In this document: positions 8,601 to 16,751 of the stretch, piece after piece | Position numbering within the stretch: the stretch's first letter is position 1 | How the letters are laid out: every line of letters begins with the position of its first letter | Source of the DNA: Pseudomonas rustica | GTDB lineage: Bacteria > Pseudomonadota > Gammaproteobacteria > Pseudomonadales > Pseudomonadaceae | Length of the DNA stretch: 64,000 nucleotides | Reading direction: 5' to 3' | NCBI RefSeq assembly: GCF_018336155.1 | Contig: NZ_JAGYHF010000011.1 | Location: 171,301 to 235,300, forward strand | Made by a program: the position numbers and the translations under genes | The notes under the pieces: generated by a model | Told to the model about the DNA's origin: nothing | The model's input: only the letters and a program-made list of their open reading frames with translations | Databases searched by the model: none

Positions 8601-9319
8601 ATTGGCTGACGCCGGACTGGCCCGCGCCGGCCAGCGTCAAAGCCTGCGTCACCACCCGCGAGGGCGGTGTCAGCGAGGCGCCGTTCGACAGCCTCAATCT
8701 GGGCGATCACGTTGATGATCGTCCTGAGGCAGTTGCCGAAAACCGTCGACGTCTCACCGAACACTTCTCTATACAGCCTGCCTGGTTGCAGCAAGTTCAC
8801 GGGATTACCGTGGCGCATGCTGATCCGGGCATTGTTGCGACCGCTGATGCGAGCTGGACGGCAACGCCCGGTATTGCCTGCGCGGCGATGACGGCGGATT
8901 GCTTGCCGGCATTGTTCTGCGATCGCGCTGGCACTCGCGTGGCGGCGGCCCATGCCGGTTGGCGTGGTCTGGCGGCGGGTGTCCTTGAAGCGACGCTCGA
9001 TAGCCTCGATATTCCGGCTAACGACGTTTTGGTCTGGCTCGGCCCGGCGATTGGCCCGAAAGCCTTTGAAGTCGGCCCGGAAGTTCGTGAAGTCTTCATA
9101 AGTCAGTTGCCGGAAGCGGCAAACGCCTTCGTGCCGAGCGCCAATGCCGGCAAGTTCATGGCGGACATCTATCTGCTGGCGCGCCTGCGTCTGGCAGCCC
9201 GTGGAGTCACAGCTATTTATGGTGGCGGTTTCTGCACCGTGACCGATCCGCGCTTCTTCTCCTATCGCCGTGCTTCGCGCACCGGACGCTTCGCCTCCTT
9301 AGTTTGGCTCACCCGCTAG
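8597..9319 (+). CDS. pgeF: Peptidoglycan editing factor PgeF (multicopper polyphenol oxidase/laccase fold)
   Basis: A 240-residue YfiH/DUF152 protein with the family metal-site motifs: QVHG near residue 63, TADCLP near residue 98 and AHAGWRGLAAG near residue 120. In E. coli this family removes L-Ser wrongly incorporated at position 1 of the peptidoglycan stem peptide; related proteins are reported as purine nucleoside phosphorylases or laccases. It is translationally coupled to rluD (ATGA overlap), a conserved rluD-pgeF-clpB arrangement. Confidence 0.9.
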   Translation: MNWLTPDWPAPASVKACVTTREGGVSEAPFDSLNLGDHVDDRPEAVAENRRRLTEHFSIQPAWLQQVHGITVAHADPGIVATADASWTATPGIACAAMTADCLPALFCDRAGTRVAAAHAGWRGLAAGVLEATLDSLDIPANDVLVWLGPAIGPKAFEVGPEVREVFISQLPEAANAFVPSANAGKFMADIYLLARLRLAARGVTAIYGGGFCTVTDPRFFSYRRASRTGRFASLVWLTR

Positions 9320-9348
9320 ACTGTCTGATCTGCATCAACTCTCTGACG

Positions 9349-9377
9349 CTTGAATCTTCCAGAATCGACCGCATCTA
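9349..9377 (+). promoter_or_regulatory. Candidate sigma-32 heat-shock promoter of clpB
   Basis: CTTGAAT at 9349-9355 resembles the -35 consensus CTTGAAA, and CCGCATCTA at 9369-9377 resembles the -10 CCCCATnTA, with family-like spacing. It is about 75 bp upstream of clpB, a classic RpoH target. Assigned by eye. Confidence 0.6.
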
Positions 9378-9449
9378 TAGGGGTATCTGGCAGGTTTCTT
9401 TATTCAGGATGGTTTCTTAGGTCCGGCCTGCTCAAAAGGAAGGTGACTT

Positions 9450-12014
9450 ATGCGAATAGACCGTTTAACCAGTAAATTACAGTTGGCCTTGTCCGACGCC
9501 CAGTCGTTGGCAGTCGGCCACGATCATCCGGCGATTGAGCCGGCGCACTTGATGCAAGCCATGCTTGAACAGCAGGGTGGTTCGATCAAACCTCTGCTGA
9601 TGCAGGTGGGCTTCGACGTCAACAGCTTGCGCAAAGAGCTGACCAAAGAGCTCGACCAATTGCCGAAAATCCAGAACCCGACTGGCGACGTCAACATGTC
9701 GCAGGATCTGGCACGCCTGCTCAATCAGGCTGATCGTCTGGCGCAGCAGAAGGGTGACCAGTTCATTTCCAGCGAACTGGTGTTGCTCGCGGCAATGGAC
9801 GAGAACAGCAAGCTCGGCAAGTTGTTGCTCGGCCAGGGCGTGAGCAAAAAAGCTCTGGAAAACGCGATCACTAACCTGCGTGGCGGCGAAGCGGTAAATG
9901 ACGCCAACCACGAGGAGTCGCGTCAGGCGCTGGATAAATACACCGTCGACCTGACCAAGCGCGCCGAAGACGGCAAGCTCGATCCGGTGATTGGCCGTGA
10001 TGACGAAATTCGTCGCACCATTCAGGTTCTGCAACGCCGCACCAAGAACAACCCGGTGCTGATCGGTGAACCTGGCGTGGGTAAAACCGCGATTGCCGAA
10101 GGTCTGGCCCAGCGCATTATCAACGGCGAAGTGCCGGACGGCCTTAAAGGCAAACGTCTGCTCTCGCTGGACATGGGCGCGCTGATCGCCGGTGCCAAGT
10201 ATCGCGGTGAGTTCGAAGAACGCCTGAAGTCGCTGCTCAACGAGCTGTCGAAGCAGGAAGGGCAGATCATTCTGTTTATCGACGAACTGCACACAATGGT
10301 CGGCGCCGGTAAGGGCGAAGGTTCGATGGACGCTGGCAACATGCTCAAGCCAGCACTGGCTCGCGGCGAGTTGCACTGCGTTGGCGCGACCACGCTTAAC
10401 GAGTACCGCCAATATATAGAGAAGGACGCGGCGCTCGAGCGACGCTTCCAGAAAGTCCTGGTGGATGAGCCGAGCGAAGAAGACACCATCGCGATCCTGC
10501 GCGGCCTTAAAGAGCGTTATGAGGTTCACCACAAGGTGGCGATCACCGACGGTGCGATCATCGCGGCGGCGAAGCTCAGCCATCGTTACATCACTGACCG
10601 GCAGTTGCCGGACAAGGCCATCGACTTGATCGACGAGGCCGCGAGCCGCATCCGCATGGAAATCGATTCCAAGCCGGAAGTGCTCGATCGTCTGGAACGT
10701 CGCCTGATTCAGTTGAAGGTGGAATCGCAGGCGCTGAAGAAAGAAAGCGACGAAGCGGCGATGAAACGTCTGGAGAAACTTCAGGAAGAAATCGTCCGCC
10801 TCGAACGCGAGTATTCCGATCTGGAAGAAATCTGGAACTCGGAGAAAGCCGAGGTGCAGGGTTCTGCACAGATTCAGCAGAAGATCGAACAGTCGCGTCA
10901 GGAACTGGAAGCGGCACGCCGTAAAGGCGACCTGAACCGCATGGCCGAGTTGCAGTACGGGGTGATCCCGGATCTGGAACGCAGCCTGCAAATGGTCGAT
11001 CAGCACGGCAAGAGCGAAAATCAGTTGCTGCGCAGCAAGGTGACTGAGGAAGAGATTGCTGAGGTTGTGTCGAAATGGACCGGCATCCCCGTGTCGAAAA
11101 TGCTCGAAGGCGAGCGCGACAAGTTGATGAAGATGGAAAGCCTGTTGCACAAACGTGTGATTGGTCAGGAAGAAGCCGTGGTCGCCGTGGCCAACGCCGT
11201 GCGACGGTCACGAGCCGGGTTGTCTGACCCGAATCGTCCAAGCGGCTCGTTCATGTTCCTCGGCCCGACCGGTGTCGGTAAAACCGAGCTGTGCAAGGCG
11301 CTGGCCGAATTCCTCTTTGATACTGAAGAGGCGATGGTGCGGATCGACATGTCCGAGTTCATGGAGAAACATTCCGTGGCTCGCTTGATCGGTGCGCCAC
11401 CAGGATATGTCGGCTACGAAGAGGGCGGTTACCTGACCGAGGCTGTGCGTCGCAAGCCTTATTCGGTGATCCTGCTGGACGAAGTCGAGAAGGCGCACCC
11501 GGATGTGTTCAACATCCTCCTGCAAGTGCTTGAGGATGGTCGCCTGACCGACAGCCACGGCCGTACGGTGGACTTCCGCAACACGGTGATCGTGATGACC
11601 TCCAACCTTGGCTCTGTACAGATCCAGGAACTGGTCGGTGATCGTGAGGCACAGCGTGCAGCTGTAATGGACGCGCTGACGTCGCACTTCCGGCCGGAGT
11701 TCATCAACCGGGTCGACGAAGTGGTGATCTTTGAGCCTCTGGCACGGGATCAGATCGCGGGCATCACCGAGATCCAGTTGGGTCGCTTGCGTACGCGTCT
11801 GGCTGAGCGTGAGCTGAAGCTGGAACTGAGCCCGGAAGTCATGGATAAGCTGATTGCGGTGGGCTACGACCCGGTCTATGGCGCACGTCCGTTGAAACGT
11901 GCGATCCAGCGCTGGATCGAAAACCCGTTGGCGCAGCTGATCCTGTCGGGGCATTTCCTGCCAGGTGACACGGCAACCGGCGTGGTTGAGAACGACGAAA
12001 TCGTTTTCAACTAA
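9450..12014 (+). CDS. clpB: ATP-dependent disaggregase ClpB
   Basis: An 854-residue Hsp100 protein with the N-terminal Clp_N repeat domain, a first AAA+ module (Walker A GEPGVGKT at 206-213), the charged coiled-coil middle domain (about residues 410-525) and a second AAA+ module (Walker A GPTGVGKT at 605-612). It hexamerises and, with DnaK, threads and rescues aggregated proteins. It has no ClpP-binding IGF loop that I can see. SD AAGGA lies upstream of the ATG. A strong terminator follows, so clpB is probably a monocistronic heat-shock gene. Confidence 0.97.
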   Translation: MRIDRLTSKLQLALSDAQSLAVGHDHPAIEPAHLMQAMLEQQGGSIKPLLMQVGFDVNSLRKELTKELDQLPKIQNPTGDVNMSQDLARLLNQADRLAQQKGDQFISSELVLLAAMDENSKLGKLLLGQGVSKKALENAITNLRGGEAVNDANHEESRQALDKYTVDLTKRAEDGKLDPVIGRDDEIRRTIQVLQRRTKNNPVLIGEPGVGKTAIAEGLAQRIINGEVPDGLKGKRLLSLDMGALIAGAKYRGEFEERLKSLLNELSKQEGQIILFIDELHTMVGAGKGEGSMDAGNMLKPALARGELHCVGATTLNEYRQYIEKDAALERRFQKVLVDEPSEEDTIAILRGLKERYEVHHKVAITDGAIIAAAKLSHRYITDRQLPDKAIDLIDEAASRIRMEIDSKPEVLDRLERRLIQLKVESQALKKESDEAAMKRLEKLQEEIVRLEREYSDLEEIWNSEKAEVQGSAQIQQKIEQSRQELEAARRKGDLNRMAELQYGVIPDLERSLQMVDQHGKSENQLLRSKVTEEEIAEVVSKWTGIPVSKMLEGERDKLMKMESLLHKRVIGQEEAVVAVANAVRRSRAGLSDPNRPSGSFMFLGPTGVGKTELCKALAEFLFDTEEAMVRIDMSEFMEKHSVARLIGAPPGYVGYEEGGYLTEAVRRKPYSVILLDEVEKAHPDVFNILLQVLEDGRLTDSHGRTVDFRNTVIVMTSNLGSVQIQELVGDREAQRAAVMDALTSHFRPEFINRVDEVVIFEPLARDQIAGITEIQLGRLRTRLAERELKLELSPEVMDKLIAVGYDPVYGARPLKRAIQRWIENPLAQLILSGHFLPGDTATGVVENDEIVFN

Positions 12015-12038
12015 GTCCAAACGCCAATGAAAATTGGC

Positions 12039-12066
12039 AGGCCCCACATTGTGGGGCCTTTTTTTT
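12039..12066 (+). terminator. Terminator of clpB
   Basis: AGGCCCCACATTGTGGGGCCT forms a 9-bp GC-rich stem, followed by eight T residues. It lies 25 bp after the clpB stop codon. Confidence 0.95.
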
Positions 12067-12198
12067 CGTTAGGCTGTTGAACTCAAAGGAAAAGGCTTGT
12101 AAAGTGCGCCCCGCAGTCAGTCGCCAAGACGGTTTCAACTCACTGAGCTGAAATCTGAAATAAGTTGCAAATCATTAACTTGAAAGCAATTTAGGGGG

Positions 12199-12226
12199 TT
12201 GACAGAGGTGTTCTAGGTTGTAGAAT
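12199..12226 (+). promoter_or_regulatory. Sigma-70 promoter of the tRNA cluster
   Basis: TTGACA at 12199-12204 and TAGAAT at 12221-12226 are separated by 16 bp and followed by a GC-rich discriminator (AGCGCGCC), typical of stringently controlled stable-RNA promoters. The first tRNA starts about 80 bp downstream. No other feature occupies the gap between clpB and tRNA-Asn. Confidence 0.85.
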
Positions 12227-12311
12227 AGCGCGCCTCAGACACACGAACGCAGCGATGCGAACGAGTGACTGGAAGCAGTAAGTTTCACCGTTGTAAATTG
12301 AAATATGTAGT

Positions 12312-12387
12312 TCCGTGATAGCTCAGTCGGTAGAGCAAATGACTGTTAATCATTGGGTCCCAGGTTCGAGTCCTGGTCACGGAGCCA
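12312..12387 (+). tRNA. tRNA-Asn (GTT)
   Basis: A 76-nt cloverleaf beginning TCCGTGATAGCTCAG, with anticodon loop CTGTTAA (anticodon GTT), T-arm GGTTCGAGTCC and encoded CCA. The acceptor stem TCCGTGA pairs with TCACGGA. It is the first gene of a tRNA cluster. Confidence 0.97.
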
Positions 12388-12396
12388 ATTTCAAGC

Positions 12397-12473
12397 CGGG
12401 GTATAGCGCAGTCCGGTAGCGCGCCTGCTTTGGGAGCAGGATGTCAGGAGTTCGAATCCCCTTACCCCGACCA
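12397..12473 (+). tRNA. tRNA-Pro (TGG), copy 1
   Basis: A 77-nt cloverleaf starting CGGGGTATAGCGCAG, anticodon loop TTTGGGA (anticodon TGG), T-arm AGTTCGAATCC, encoded CCA. It lies 9 nt after tRNA-Asn. An identical copy lies at 12649. Confidence 0.97.
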
Positions 12474-12478
12474 TTTTT

Positions 12479-12554
12479 GGGTCGTTAGCTCAGTTGGTAG
12501 AGCAGTTGGCTTTTAACCAATTGGTCGTAGGTTCGAATCCCACACGACCCACCA
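12479..12554 (+). tRNA. tRNA-Lys (TTT)
   Basis: A 76-nt cloverleaf starting GGGTCGTTAGCTCAG, anticodon loop CTTTTAA (anticodon TTT), T-arm GGTTCGAATCC, encoded CCA. It lies 5 nt after the first tRNA-Pro. Confidence 0.97.
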
Positions 12555-12617
12555 TTTTTGAAACCAGTTAACGCTGGAATCGAATCTTAAGATCAGAGGC
12601 CAAAAGCGCTGATCGAA

Positions 12618-12646
12618 GAAGGCGACTGAAAGGTCGCCTTTTTTTT
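12618..12646 (+). terminator. Terminator between tRNA-Lys and the second tRNA-Pro
   Basis: AAGGCGAC and GTCGCCTT form an 8-bp stem with loop TGAAAG, followed by eight T residues. The T run ends only 2 nt before the second tRNA-Pro, an unusual placement. Confidence 0.88.
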
Positions 12647-12648
12647 AC

Positions 12649-12725
12649 CGGGGTATAGCGCAGTCCGGTAGCGCGCCTGCTTTGGGAGCAGGATGTCAGG
12701 AGTTCGAATCCCCTTACCCCGACCA
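12649..12725 (+). tRNA. tRNA-Pro (TGG), copy 2
   Basis: Base-for-base identical to the 77-nt tRNA-Pro at 12397, including the CCA end. It lies between two intrinsic terminators, and I find no convincing promoter in the 94 bp before it. It may depend on read-through of the first terminator. Confidence 0.96.
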
Positions 12726-12730
12726 TATTA

Positions 12731-12768
12731 AAAATCCTCGTATCGAAAGATACGGGGATTTTTTTTGT
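12731..12768 (+). terminator. Terminator after the tRNA cluster
   Basis: AATCCTCGTATC and GATACGGGGATT pair (with a G-U) around a GAAA tetraloop, followed by eight T residues, 6 nt after tRNA-Pro copy 2. Confidence 0.9.
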
Positions 12769-12837
12769 CCGCGAAAAACCTCAGCCACCTTCAGCAATCT
12801 CGAGGAGAAGAATTGTCTGTGTGTAACCCAGATCCAC

Positions 12838-12970
12838 TGTAGGAGCTGCCGCAGGCTGCGATCTTTGGCTTTTAAGGGTTACAGCAGTTCAAAGCTCTGC
12901 TGCGTCAAGTCCTGTGAACCCAGGCCGATCAGAGCGAGATCAAAAGATCGCAGCCTTTGGCAGCTCCTAC
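12838..12970. repeat. Wide-spaced REP pair, family A
   Basis: Inverted family A copies at 12839-12867 and 12938-12970, separated by about 70 bp instead of the usual 15-30 bp. With the neighbouring family B pair it fills the gap between the tRNA cluster and ndh (12769-13116). I see no gene there. Confidence 0.8.
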
Positions 12971-13015
12971 ATTGATTGCGGTTGTCTGGCGGTTTTATGG
13001 GCAGCGCAAAAAAAA

Positions 13016-13104
13016 GTGGGAGCCAGCCTGCTGGCGATGGCGGTAGCACAGTCGAAATCAATGTCGACTGACACATCGCTTTCGCGAGCAGGCTCACTCC
13101 CACA
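13016..13104. repeat. REP pair, family B (divergent copy)
   Basis: Inverted copies starting GTGGGAG and ending CTCCCAC, with cores CCTGCTGGCG and CGCGAGCAGG. The left arm is degenerate compared with the other family B elements. It lies directly downstream of ndh. Confidence 0.82.
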
Positions 13105-13116
13105 GTTTTTAGATCA

Positions 13117-14415
13117 TCAATGCAGCTTCAGGCGTGGCTCAGTCCCGCGACCAATCTTGCTGCCCAGCATCAGCATCGCCGTGCGGAACGGCCCGTACAG
13201 CGCCATCTGGTGCATGCGGTACAGCGAGACGTAAAACATCCGCGCCAGCCAGCCTTCGAGCATCACGCTGCCTGTCAGGTTGCCCATCAAGTTACCCACA
13301 GCCGAGAAACGCGACAGCGAGATCAGCGAGCCGTAGTCGGTGTACTTGTACTCCGGCAGGGTTTTGCCTTCGATGCGCAGCTTCAGCGATTTAGCCAGCA
13401 ACGACGCCTGTTGGTGCGCCGCTTGTGCACGCGGCGGTACGTTGCGATCCGAACCCGGTTGTGGGCAGGCCGCGCAGTCACCGAAGGCGAAGATGTTTTC
13501 ATCGCGGGTGGTTTGCAGCGTCGGCAGCACTTGCAGTTGGTTGATGCGGTTGGTTTCCAGACCATCGATGTCCTTGAGGAAACCCGGCGCGCGAATCCCG
13601 GCGGCCCAGACTTTCAGACTGGCCTTGATCTCGTTGCCGTCGGCAGTGATCAGGCTGTCCGCCGTCACTTCGCTGACCGAGGCGTTGGTCATCACATTGA
13701 CCCCAAGTTTCTCCAGGGTCTTGTGCACCGGCCCGCTGATGCGCTCCGGCAGGGCAGGCAGCACCCGTGGCCCGGCTTCGATCAGGGTGATGTGCATGTT
13801 TTCCGGTTTGATCCGATCCAGCCCATACGCCGCCAGTTCATGCGCCGCGTTGTGCAGCTCTGCCGCCAGCTCAACGCCAGTGGCGCCAGCACCCACGATC
13901 GCCACGCTGATCTGCTCGACCACATCGGTTTGCCCGGCATGTGCGCGCAGATAGTGGTTAAGCAATTGCTGATGAAAACGCTCGGCCTGTTTGCGGGTGT
14001 CGAGGAACAGGCAGTGCTGCGCCGCGCCCTGAGTGCCGAAATCGTTGGTGGTGCTGCCGACGCTGATGACCAGCGAGTCGTACTGCACTTCCCGCGCCGG
14101 TACCAGTTCGACGCCGTTTTCGTCATAGGTCGCGGCCAGCTGGATTTTCTTCTGCGCGCGATCGAGCCCGCTCATGCGCCCCAGCTGAAACTCGAAGTGG
14201 TTCCATTTGGCCTGGGCAACATAGTTGAGTTCGTCTTCGGAGGAGTTCAGCGATCCGGCGGCCACTTCGTGCAGCAACGGCTTCCAGATGTGCGTCAGGT
14301 TGGCGTCGACCAGCATCACACTGGCGGTGCCGCGTTTGCCCAGAGTCTTACCCAGACGGGTAGCCAACTCCAGACCGCCGGCGCCGCCGCCGACAATAAC
14401 AATACGATGGGACAT
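13117..14415 (-). CDS. ndh: Type II NADH dehydrogenase (NDH-2)
   Basis: A 432-residue FAD flavoprotein with two dinucleotide-binding motifs: VIVGGGAGGLELA at the N-terminus for FAD and VAIVGAGATGVELAAEL near residue 175 for NADH. It also has the conserved FAFGDCA motif, and its C-terminal amphipathic region suits membrane association. It passes electrons from NADH to ubiquinone without pumping protons. I start at the ATG at 14415 (MSHRIVIVGG), rejecting a five-residue extension. It may be cotranscribed with the small DUF3094 gene upstream. Confidence 0.93.
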   Translation of the reverse strand: MSHRIVIVGGGAGGLELATRLGKTLGKRGTASVMLVDANLTHIWKPLLHEVAAGSLNSSEDELNYVAQAKWNHFEFQLGRMSGLDRAQKKIQLAATYDENGVELVPAREVQYDSLVISVGSTTNDFGTQGAAQHCLFLDTRKQAERFHQQLLNHYLRAHAGQTDVVEQISVAIVGAGATGVELAAELHNAAHELAAYGLDRIKPENMHITLIEAGPRVLPALPERISGPVHKTLEKLGVNVMTNASVSEVTADSLITADGNEIKASLKVWAAGIRAPGFLKDIDGLETNRINQLQVLPTLQTTRDENIFAFGDCAACPQPGSDRNVPPRAQAAHQQASLLAKSLKLRIEGKTLPEYKYTDYGSLISLSRFSAVGNLMGNLTGSVMLEGWLARMFYVSLYRMHQMALYGPFRTAMLMLGSKIGRGTEPRLKLH

Positions 14416-14478
14416 AGGGATAACTCGCAAGGTTTTTAAAGGAAATCGGTGCGGTTACCCAAGCGAGCGCCAAGCTGC

Positions 14479-14652
14479 TCATAGCGTCAGGTAACTGATA
14501 AATCGGCTCAACAGGCCCAGACCAATGGTCACTGCCAGCACCAGCACGAGGAGCATCCACGGCCGGAAAGGCCGGCGCTCGACTCGGTGTTGGGACAGTT
14601 GCAGGTACTCTTCGACATGTTTCTGGTCTTCGGGGTTCAGGCGGCTGGTCAT
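14479..14652 (-). CDS. DUF3094 small inner-membrane protein
   Basis: A 57-residue protein that is easily missed. It begins MTSRLNPEDQKHVEEYLQLS, has an RRPFRPW segment, and ends in one membrane helix (MLLVLVLAVTIGLGLLSRF). I recognise it as the DUF3094 family of pseudomonads. It lies 63 bp upstream of ndh on the same strand. Function is unknown; a regulator or assembly partner of NDH-2 is only a guess from position. Confidence 0.85.
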   Translation of the reverse strand: MTSRLNPEDQKHVEEYLQLSQHRVERRPFRPWMLLVLVLAVTIGLGLLSRFISYLTL

Positions 14653-14703
14653 AAATGCCTCGTCAGGTAGACGTTGCTGAATGGGCAGAAGCTACAGCGG
14701 TTT

Positions 14704-15231
14704 TTATCCGGGGTTGAACGCAGCATAGCCGCTGTCCGGAACCGGCTCGACAGACACGCCATCATCGAGGCGAATTATCCCGCTTTGTAACACCCGCGCG
14801 GTAATTCCGCCATGCCCGCGCACCGCTTGAAAGGTGCCGGGGCCGAGGTTGTTCTGCAAGCGTGCGCAGGGCTGACACCAACCGGTGGTTTCGAAGATGG
14901 CCTGACCGATGCGAAAGCGCCGACCTTTCAGGCTAAACAAATTGATACCGCTGATAACGAGATTGCGCCGCAGATCTTCAGGCTTGACCGGTTGATCGTC
15001 GGGGCGGCCCATCAATGCGTTGATCACCGCCAGATGCTCCCACTGAATCAGCGTCACCTGCCGCGCATTACGCACACCGGGGCGTGCATGATCGCCGGTT
15101 AGCCCGGCCTCAAGTCGTGCCTCGACGGCATCCAGCTCAATCATCGGCCCACGAGACTCCGGACGCACACCGATCCAGCGCACACGTCCGGTTTGCGGCA
15201 CATCGGCGATCAACTGCTGAAGCGGCGTCAC
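14704..15231 (-). CDS. MOSC domain-containing protein
   Basis: A 175-residue protein that is almost entirely a MOSC domain. The region GLTGDHARPG...RQVTLIQWEHL matches the family start, and GWCQPCARLQ contains the conserved Cys thought to carry sulfur or bind molybdenum cofactor. Family members act in molybdopterin or sulfur-transfer chemistry, or detoxify N-hydroxylated bases (YiiM-like). The exact substrate cannot be told here. It starts within the end of the upstream DUF1780 gene (4-nt overlap), so the two are one operon. Confidence 0.88.
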   Translation of the reverse strand: MTPLQQLIADVPQTGRVRWIGVRPESRGPMIELDAVEARLEAGLTGDHARPGVRNARQVTLIQWEHLAVINALMGRPDDQPVKPEDLRRNLVISGINLFSLKGRRFRIGQAIFETTGWCQPCARLQNNLGPGTFQAVRGHGGITARVLQSGIIRLDDGVSVEPVPDSGYAAFNPG

Positions 15232-15854
15232 AGGCTGATCCCCACATCAAAAACGATACTGCGACCAAGGTTGCTGCGCAGAAAATCCGGCGCATCCGGA
15301 TGGGCGAACAGCACGCGGGCGAAGGTCGGGCCGACCAGCGACAGCGAGCGCCAGCCCTGACGCAAATATTCGGTGGGCGGCGGGAAGTGGCTGTTCAAGT
15401 CGAGCACTTCGCGCTTGAGGCTGGCGAAGGCAATGATGTCCAGCTCACCCAGATCCATGCCGCGTTCTTTGTAGTTGTGGGCTTTTTTACGCAAGGTCGG
15501 CGCCAGTCGCATAAGGAATTCATTGGCCGGGATGCGCTTGGGCTTGGCTTCACGGCGCACCAGTTGGCTGAGGGAAAACGCGCTGCGCCGACGCTGCAGT
15601 TCGTCGCGCCATTCATCGTTGAGGCGACGGCCTTCATCAAGAACGAAGAACACTTCGAAATTGGCATCACGAAACAATACGTCCGGCGGCTCACCGGCCG
15701 GGGCGAACTCGTCGGCGCGATAGGGGATATTCAAGCCTTGCAGCAGGCGCTGGCAGACCCAACGCTCACGCTCCCATTTGCGGGCATTGGACAGGAACGC
15801 GTTGGCTTGCTCGGCCGCGATGGTCAGCAGGCGTAAATAATCTGAGTCATCCAT
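15228..15854 (-). CDS. DUF1780 protein (putative nuclease-like)
   Basis: A 208-residue protein matching the DUF1780 family, whose structures have been described as resembling restriction-endonuclease folds. Recognisable segments are WVCQRLLQGLNIPY, PPDVLFRDANFEVFFVLDEGRRL and LDIIAFASLKREVLDL, which would supply acidic residues for a nuclease core. That function is family-level inference. I choose the ATG at 15854 (MDDSDYLRL). A start 30 nt upstream is possible. It is coupled to the MOSC gene. Confidence 0.82.
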   Translation of the reverse strand: MDDSDYLRLLTIAAEQANAFLSNARKWERERWVCQRLLQGLNIPYRADEFAPAGEPPDVLFRDANFEVFFVLDEGRRLNDEWRDELQRRRSAFSLSQLVRREAKPKRIPANEFLMRLAPTLRKKAHNYKERGMDLGELDIIAFASLKREVLDLNSHFPPPTEYLRQGWRSLSLVGPTFARVLFAHPDAPDFLRSNLGRSIVFDVGISL

Positions 15855-15924
15855 AGGCCCAAGCTTAGCGTTCAAATGCGACAAGCAGAAAGCTTTGCTT
15901 GAACCGCCCGTTCACCTCGCCCTT

Positions 15925-16003
15925 GTAGGAGCTGCCGAAGGCTGCGATCTTTTGACTGTAAAAAGAACAAGATCAAAAGATCGCAGCCTGCGGCAGCTCC
16001 TAC
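15925..16003. repeat. REP pair, family A
   Basis: Inverted family A copies separated by a short AT-rich spacer (CTGTAAAAAGAACA), lying between the divergently oriented DUF1780 and CbiM-like genes, so probably upstream of both. Confidence 0.9.
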
Positions 16004-16034
16004 GGGGGGATGTGCGCAGAAAGGTGAGGGAGTC

Positions 16035-16724
16035 ATGATTGGAGCTGAACTGCTGTCGACGGCAAGCCTGACGCTCGGCTGGCTGATTTACCTGCCGGTG
16101 CTGCTCTGGGCGATCGTGCGTGCGCCGTGGGTCGAGTTGTTCAGTGACAGCCGCCGTCAGCATTTGCTGTTCGGCACGGTGTTCGCGTTGTTTCTGCTGT
16201 GGCTGGTGCGCAGGGATTTCGACACCGGCGTGTCGTATCACTTTATCGGCATGACCGCAGTGACCTTGCTGCTGGACTGGCCGCTGGCGATTGTCGGCGG
16301 GCTGGTGGCGCAGATCGGTCTGGTGTTGCTCGGGCGTCAGGATCTCGCGGCGATGGGGGTCAACGGCTCGCTGTTTATTCTGCTGCCGGTGCTGATCACC
16401 GAGTGCGTGGCAATACTCGTCGAGCGTGCACAACCGCGTAATCCCTTCGTGTATATCTTCTGTTCGGGGTTTCTGGCTGCCGCGCTGTCGGCGTTGGTTT
16501 GCCTGCTGCTGAGTCTGACGCTGCTGTGGTACGACGGCGTCTTCGCCATGCCGGAATGGCTGGAAGATTTCATCGGTTACCTGTGGCTGATCATTTTCCC
16601 CGAGGCGTTTATCAACGGCATGGTCATTAGCGCGCTGGTGGTCTTCAGCCCGGAATGGCTGGAGACCTTCAATCGCACACGCTACCTTTCGGCGCCGTGG
16701 AAGGACGACGATCCCAAGCGTTGA
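16035..16724 (+). CDS. CbiM-like membrane protein (energy-coupling factor transporter permease family)
   Basis: A 229-residue integral membrane protein with about six or seven hydrophobic segments and the family-like stretch YHFIGMTAVTLLLDWPLAIVGG. Pseudomonas homologues are annotated as energy-coupling-factor permeases of the CbiM type. No ATPase (CbiO), CbiQ or CbiN gene is adjacent, so the substrate is unknown and it may not be a classical ECF transporter. SD GGTGAGGG lies upstream of the ATG. It converges on yacG. Confidence 0.75.
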   Translation: MIGAELLSTASLTLGWLIYLPVLLWAIVRAPWVELFSDSRRQHLLFGTVFALFLLWLVRRDFDTGVSYHFIGMTAVTLLLDWPLAIVGGLVAQIGLVLLGRQDLAAMGVNGSLFILLPVLITECVAILVERAQPRNPFVYIFCSGFLAAALSALVCLLLSLTLLWYDGVFAMPEWLEDFIGYLWLIIFPEAFINGMVISALVVFSPEWLETFNRTRYLSAPWKDDDPKR

Positions 16725-16751
16725 TCCCCAGCAGATCTGCCCTCATCGCGA

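Noticed and set aside
9477..11150. A 557-codon minus-strand frame opposite clpB
   Set aside because: Pure antisense shadow of ClpB's AAA+ coding sequence; no ribosome binding site or family match.
12397..12725. Duplicate tRNA-Pro as left and right ends of an integrated element
   Set aside because: The whole 77-nt gene is duplicated, with only tRNA-Lys and a terminator between. No integrase or foreign cargo is present.
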